The notes beneath the pieces were generated by a model. It made no database searches, was not told the origin of the DNA, and was given only the letters and a program-made list of their open reading frames with translations. Both the position numbers and the translations under genes were made by a program. 64,000 bases of DNA from assembly GCA_015499995.1 (NCBI GenBank), contig JADNRV010000043.1, positions 1 through 64,000 on the forward strand, written 5' to 3'. Position 1 is the first letter of the stretch. Each line of letters begins with the position of its first letter. Shown here piece by piece: positions 61,573-64,000 of this stretch. Origin of the DNA: Flammula alnicola. Taxonomy: Eukaryota; Basidiomycota; Agaricomycetes; Agaricales; Strophariaceae.

Positions 61573-62784
61573 GGTTGTCGCGCAGTTGCGCACGCGCATC
61601 ATGTCCATGAGAATAAGTGGTATACATCGCCGTGGTAATTTTGGAACATTAGTATTCTCTGTAACTCTATTAGTAGGACTTCAGTGCCACTAATGTGACA
61701 GATAACTCTATGGTATTTATTCAGAATCAATACCCAGCGGCAGACAGCAACAGCAGCAATAACAACGCTTAAAGGTGATCTTGATAAGGTCGAATCTTGT
61801 CATTAAGCGCGCGTTCATTACGGTCACGTGCTAATACGCGCCGATGTCGCCGTTGCTATTCCGCGTTGGCATCATGGTTGACATGTTCATCGGCGATATC
61901 CGTGGCCGCCCGAGGAACTGTTTCCTCTTTTTTTGGCTTGCACCACTATCAGTTGCCCCTTGGGAATCATTGGAACTTCTCAACTCCCAGGCATTCGTTC
62001 CCGCCGTCGAATCTAGTTTTGAGTGAAGGTAAGCCTAGTAATCCTTATTGGGAGACAGTTATATTAAACTCTGCCAGAAATCTCAAGGACGTTGTCCTTG
62101 GCAGACATCTCAAACTCTCAAGGCTCTCCGCAACCATGAGGTTAATCTGCCAGTGTGAAAGCTTATGAAAGTCGGTATTGGTTCACTCTATCTTTAGCAA
62201 GTCCTATTGGGGTTTCAAAACTTCAAGAACAACATGGTGTGGACGGAATCATACTAACGCCGTATATTAGGTTCAGAACATCGTCCTCTTGCAGCCTCTT
62301 TGGCGCGATATCCGAAGGTCATTGCGCATCAGATTTGATTCAGTTCGCCAAAGAGACTATCTCAGATGGATCATGGCCGGTCGTCGAGAGGGAATAAGTG
62401 TTTCGTCCAATTTCCGTGGATAACCGTTTGGGAACAAGGGGAATTGTGATTCATTTCGATCCACCTGTCAATTCGTTGCGAAAGGGTTTTTCCTTGCGTC
62501 GGATGTCCTGTTAGTCTTCTCCGCCTTATCGTCTACGTCAAAGAGGGAATGGCTCGAATTCAAAAGAGACGCATGCGTCCGAGGATGCCGGCAAGGCGCT
62601 CCAGTGATAGATTAACCGCGCGCGGTTGTCAAGAAGTTGCAAAGTGTGGACCATTCGCAGCTGGCACTGGCAATAGCGGCAACGATGCGGAGTTTCGCCA
62701 CGAGTTAAATACACGGTCGTGGCTACTGTCGAGGGCGGATCTTTCTGTCGACTGCCGTCCATGTTGAAGTCAAGATCAACGACT
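61573..62784. other. Spacer between the two DUF6534-type genes
   Basis: A plus-strand open stretch at 61797-62168 and one at 62155-62397 exist, with a possible donor (GTAAGC) at about 62028, but I do not recognise their products. The remainder shows no clear structure. Confidence 0.4.
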
Positions 62785-64000
62785 ATGGGCAGTTTCAACG
62801 CGGAAATCGTGTATGTCGCATTTGATTGTGTGTGGGAGTAGGCCTGTTGACTGAAGCACTGTATGTATCCCAGACTCGGGCCGATGTTTCTTGGCTTTAT
62901 TTTCAACGCCGTGTTGCTTGGAGTACTGGCGACGCAAGTATACATTTATTATACCCAGTACAAACGGTGAGTCACAATCTACAGGTATCTTCAAACATCC
63001 TGAACAAATTACACAGGGATAATATATGGATTAAAGCAGCTGTAACTTCGAAGTTCTTGTATACATTGGTTTCCCATACCAATGTAGTCTTGAAATTTTT
63101 ACAGGTCGTTGCCCTGTTTACAGTCAACGTTCTGAACTCGGTATTCATTATCGTCTACATATATCGAATCCTCATAATATTTCTCGGTACGTCCTGGATT
63201 AATGCTCTAAACCTCGCAGTGAAAGCTCAAACTGGCTTCTTTCAAAGGAAATACATCGCACCTGCTAAACATGGATTGGCGTATGTTGGCACGACTTTTC
63301 CCAGGTACAAGCCAATAATAAATTTCAAATACAGTGGTTGTTTCAGGTGACACTTTTTGAATTGCAAAAATTACTGTGGCAGCAATTTAATCACCAACCA
63401 TCTGCATTCCAGAGCCATTTTCAACTGTAGATATCTTTCATTTATTCAATGATTGCATTGCTAATCATTCATGCAAGGTTGTGATTGCTTTCTCGGTCCA
63501 GAGTTTCTTCGCTTGGCGAACGTATGCTTTAACAAGCAACTGTCTGTATCCTACACTCATTATGGTCCCGGCGATTGCTAGCGCAGGTGAGGGCCAATCC
63601 TGGATCAACCTTCGATTTCTAGTTTACCCCAATTCAATCCTACTAGTGGGAGGAATCCTAACTGCGAGGGGTTTTGCCCGAAGTCCAAGTTTCGACGACG
63701 TGAGAGATAGCAAGGTCCGTGACCACCATCTTGGTTGGAAAGTTGGATGGCGCTAACTTCTTTACTTCAGACTTTTATTATCTTGTGGCTTCTATCTGGT
63801 GTAATCTGCAATGTGTTTATCGCGGCTATTCGTCTGTGGTATCTGTGGGTATCCTCTCAACCAGTTAACATCCTTCAATGTACTTATTCTCGACGTCCTC
63901 GCCTGTATAGGGTGAGCCGTTTGATCTGCTGATCACGGCTTTCTCACCAGTCATTTTCCACAGACAACACATACACAAAAACTGTCAAACTCGGACCTGA
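62785..64000 (+). CDS. DUF6534-type membrane protein, copy 2 (cut by window end)
   Basis: This is a tandem paralogue of the gene at 59657. Exon 1 (62785-62810, MGSFNAEIV) and exon 2 (62874-62966) give LGPMFLGFIFNAVLLGVLA and QVYIYYTQYKR. The next exon starts at 63017 with DNIWIKAA, then VVALFTVNVLNSVFIIVYIY. A small exon EPFST leads to VVIAFSVQSFFAWRTYALTS. FIILWLLSGVICNVFIAAIRLW follows, and the last bases start the exon that reads HTQKLSNSDL, matching HTNKHKFSSSDL of copy 1. The exon near 63220 (around SSNWLL) has no good donor, so the gene may carry a defect there or use an unusual splice site. ATG 62761 in the same frame is an alternative start. The 3' part lies outside the window. Confidence 0.72.

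Overview
The window reads as nuclear DNA of a basidiomycete fungus, most likely an Agaricomycete. Genes are densely packed on both strands and are cut by many introns of about 45-75 bases with GT..AG ends. The protein set is typical of that group: fungal tunnel-type mRNA triphosphatase, aquaglyceroporin, berberine-bridge-type FAD oxidase, DUF6534-type membrane proteins and a Ser/Pro-rich Agaricomycete-style membrane protein. No bacterial, viral or CRISPR features were seen. Gene models were made by hand from splice signals, reading-frame phase and family knowledge; no search was run.

Left third (1-15.2 kb): COX20 and a rhodanese/Cdc25-like phosphatase (convergent), an aquaglyceroporin, a GCFC-domain splicing protein, head to head with a Rad60/Esc2-type SUMO-like protein, the mRNA capping triphosphatase (CET1), a small hypothetical gene and mitochondrial porin (VDAC). 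Middle (15.2-31.2 kb): a 1,110-residue protein kinase, tRNA-splicing endonuclease subunit SEN54, a secreted pepsin-like protease and a BBE-type FAD oxidase, followed by about 2 kb with no recognised gene. 31.2-45.7 kb: a large disordered membrane protein, RNA polymerase III subunit RPC9, CCR4-NOT subunit NOT2, geranylgeranyltransferase I beta (CDC43), a single-pass membrane protein and a tetraspanin. Right third (45.7-64 kb): weak or small membrane-protein genes, a WDR7-like WD40 protein, a GH20 beta-hexosaminidase and two tandem DUF6534-type membrane proteins; the second runs off the window end.

Most genes are housekeeping and do not form a cluster with one shared job. RNA processing and expression recur (CET1, GCFC, SEN54, RPC9, NOT2) but the genes are scattered on both strands. 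The protease, hexosaminidase and FAD oxidase are the likely secreted or secondary-metabolism part.

The most notable observation is a set of single-base frame breaks that fall inside conserved domains: three in CET1, two in CDC43, one in the WDR7-like gene and possibly one in the Rad60-like gene. Each looks like one missing base, while neighbouring multi-exon genes keep perfect phase over up to 14 exons. Residual consensus errors are the simplest explanation. I found no convincing undescribed multi-gene system.
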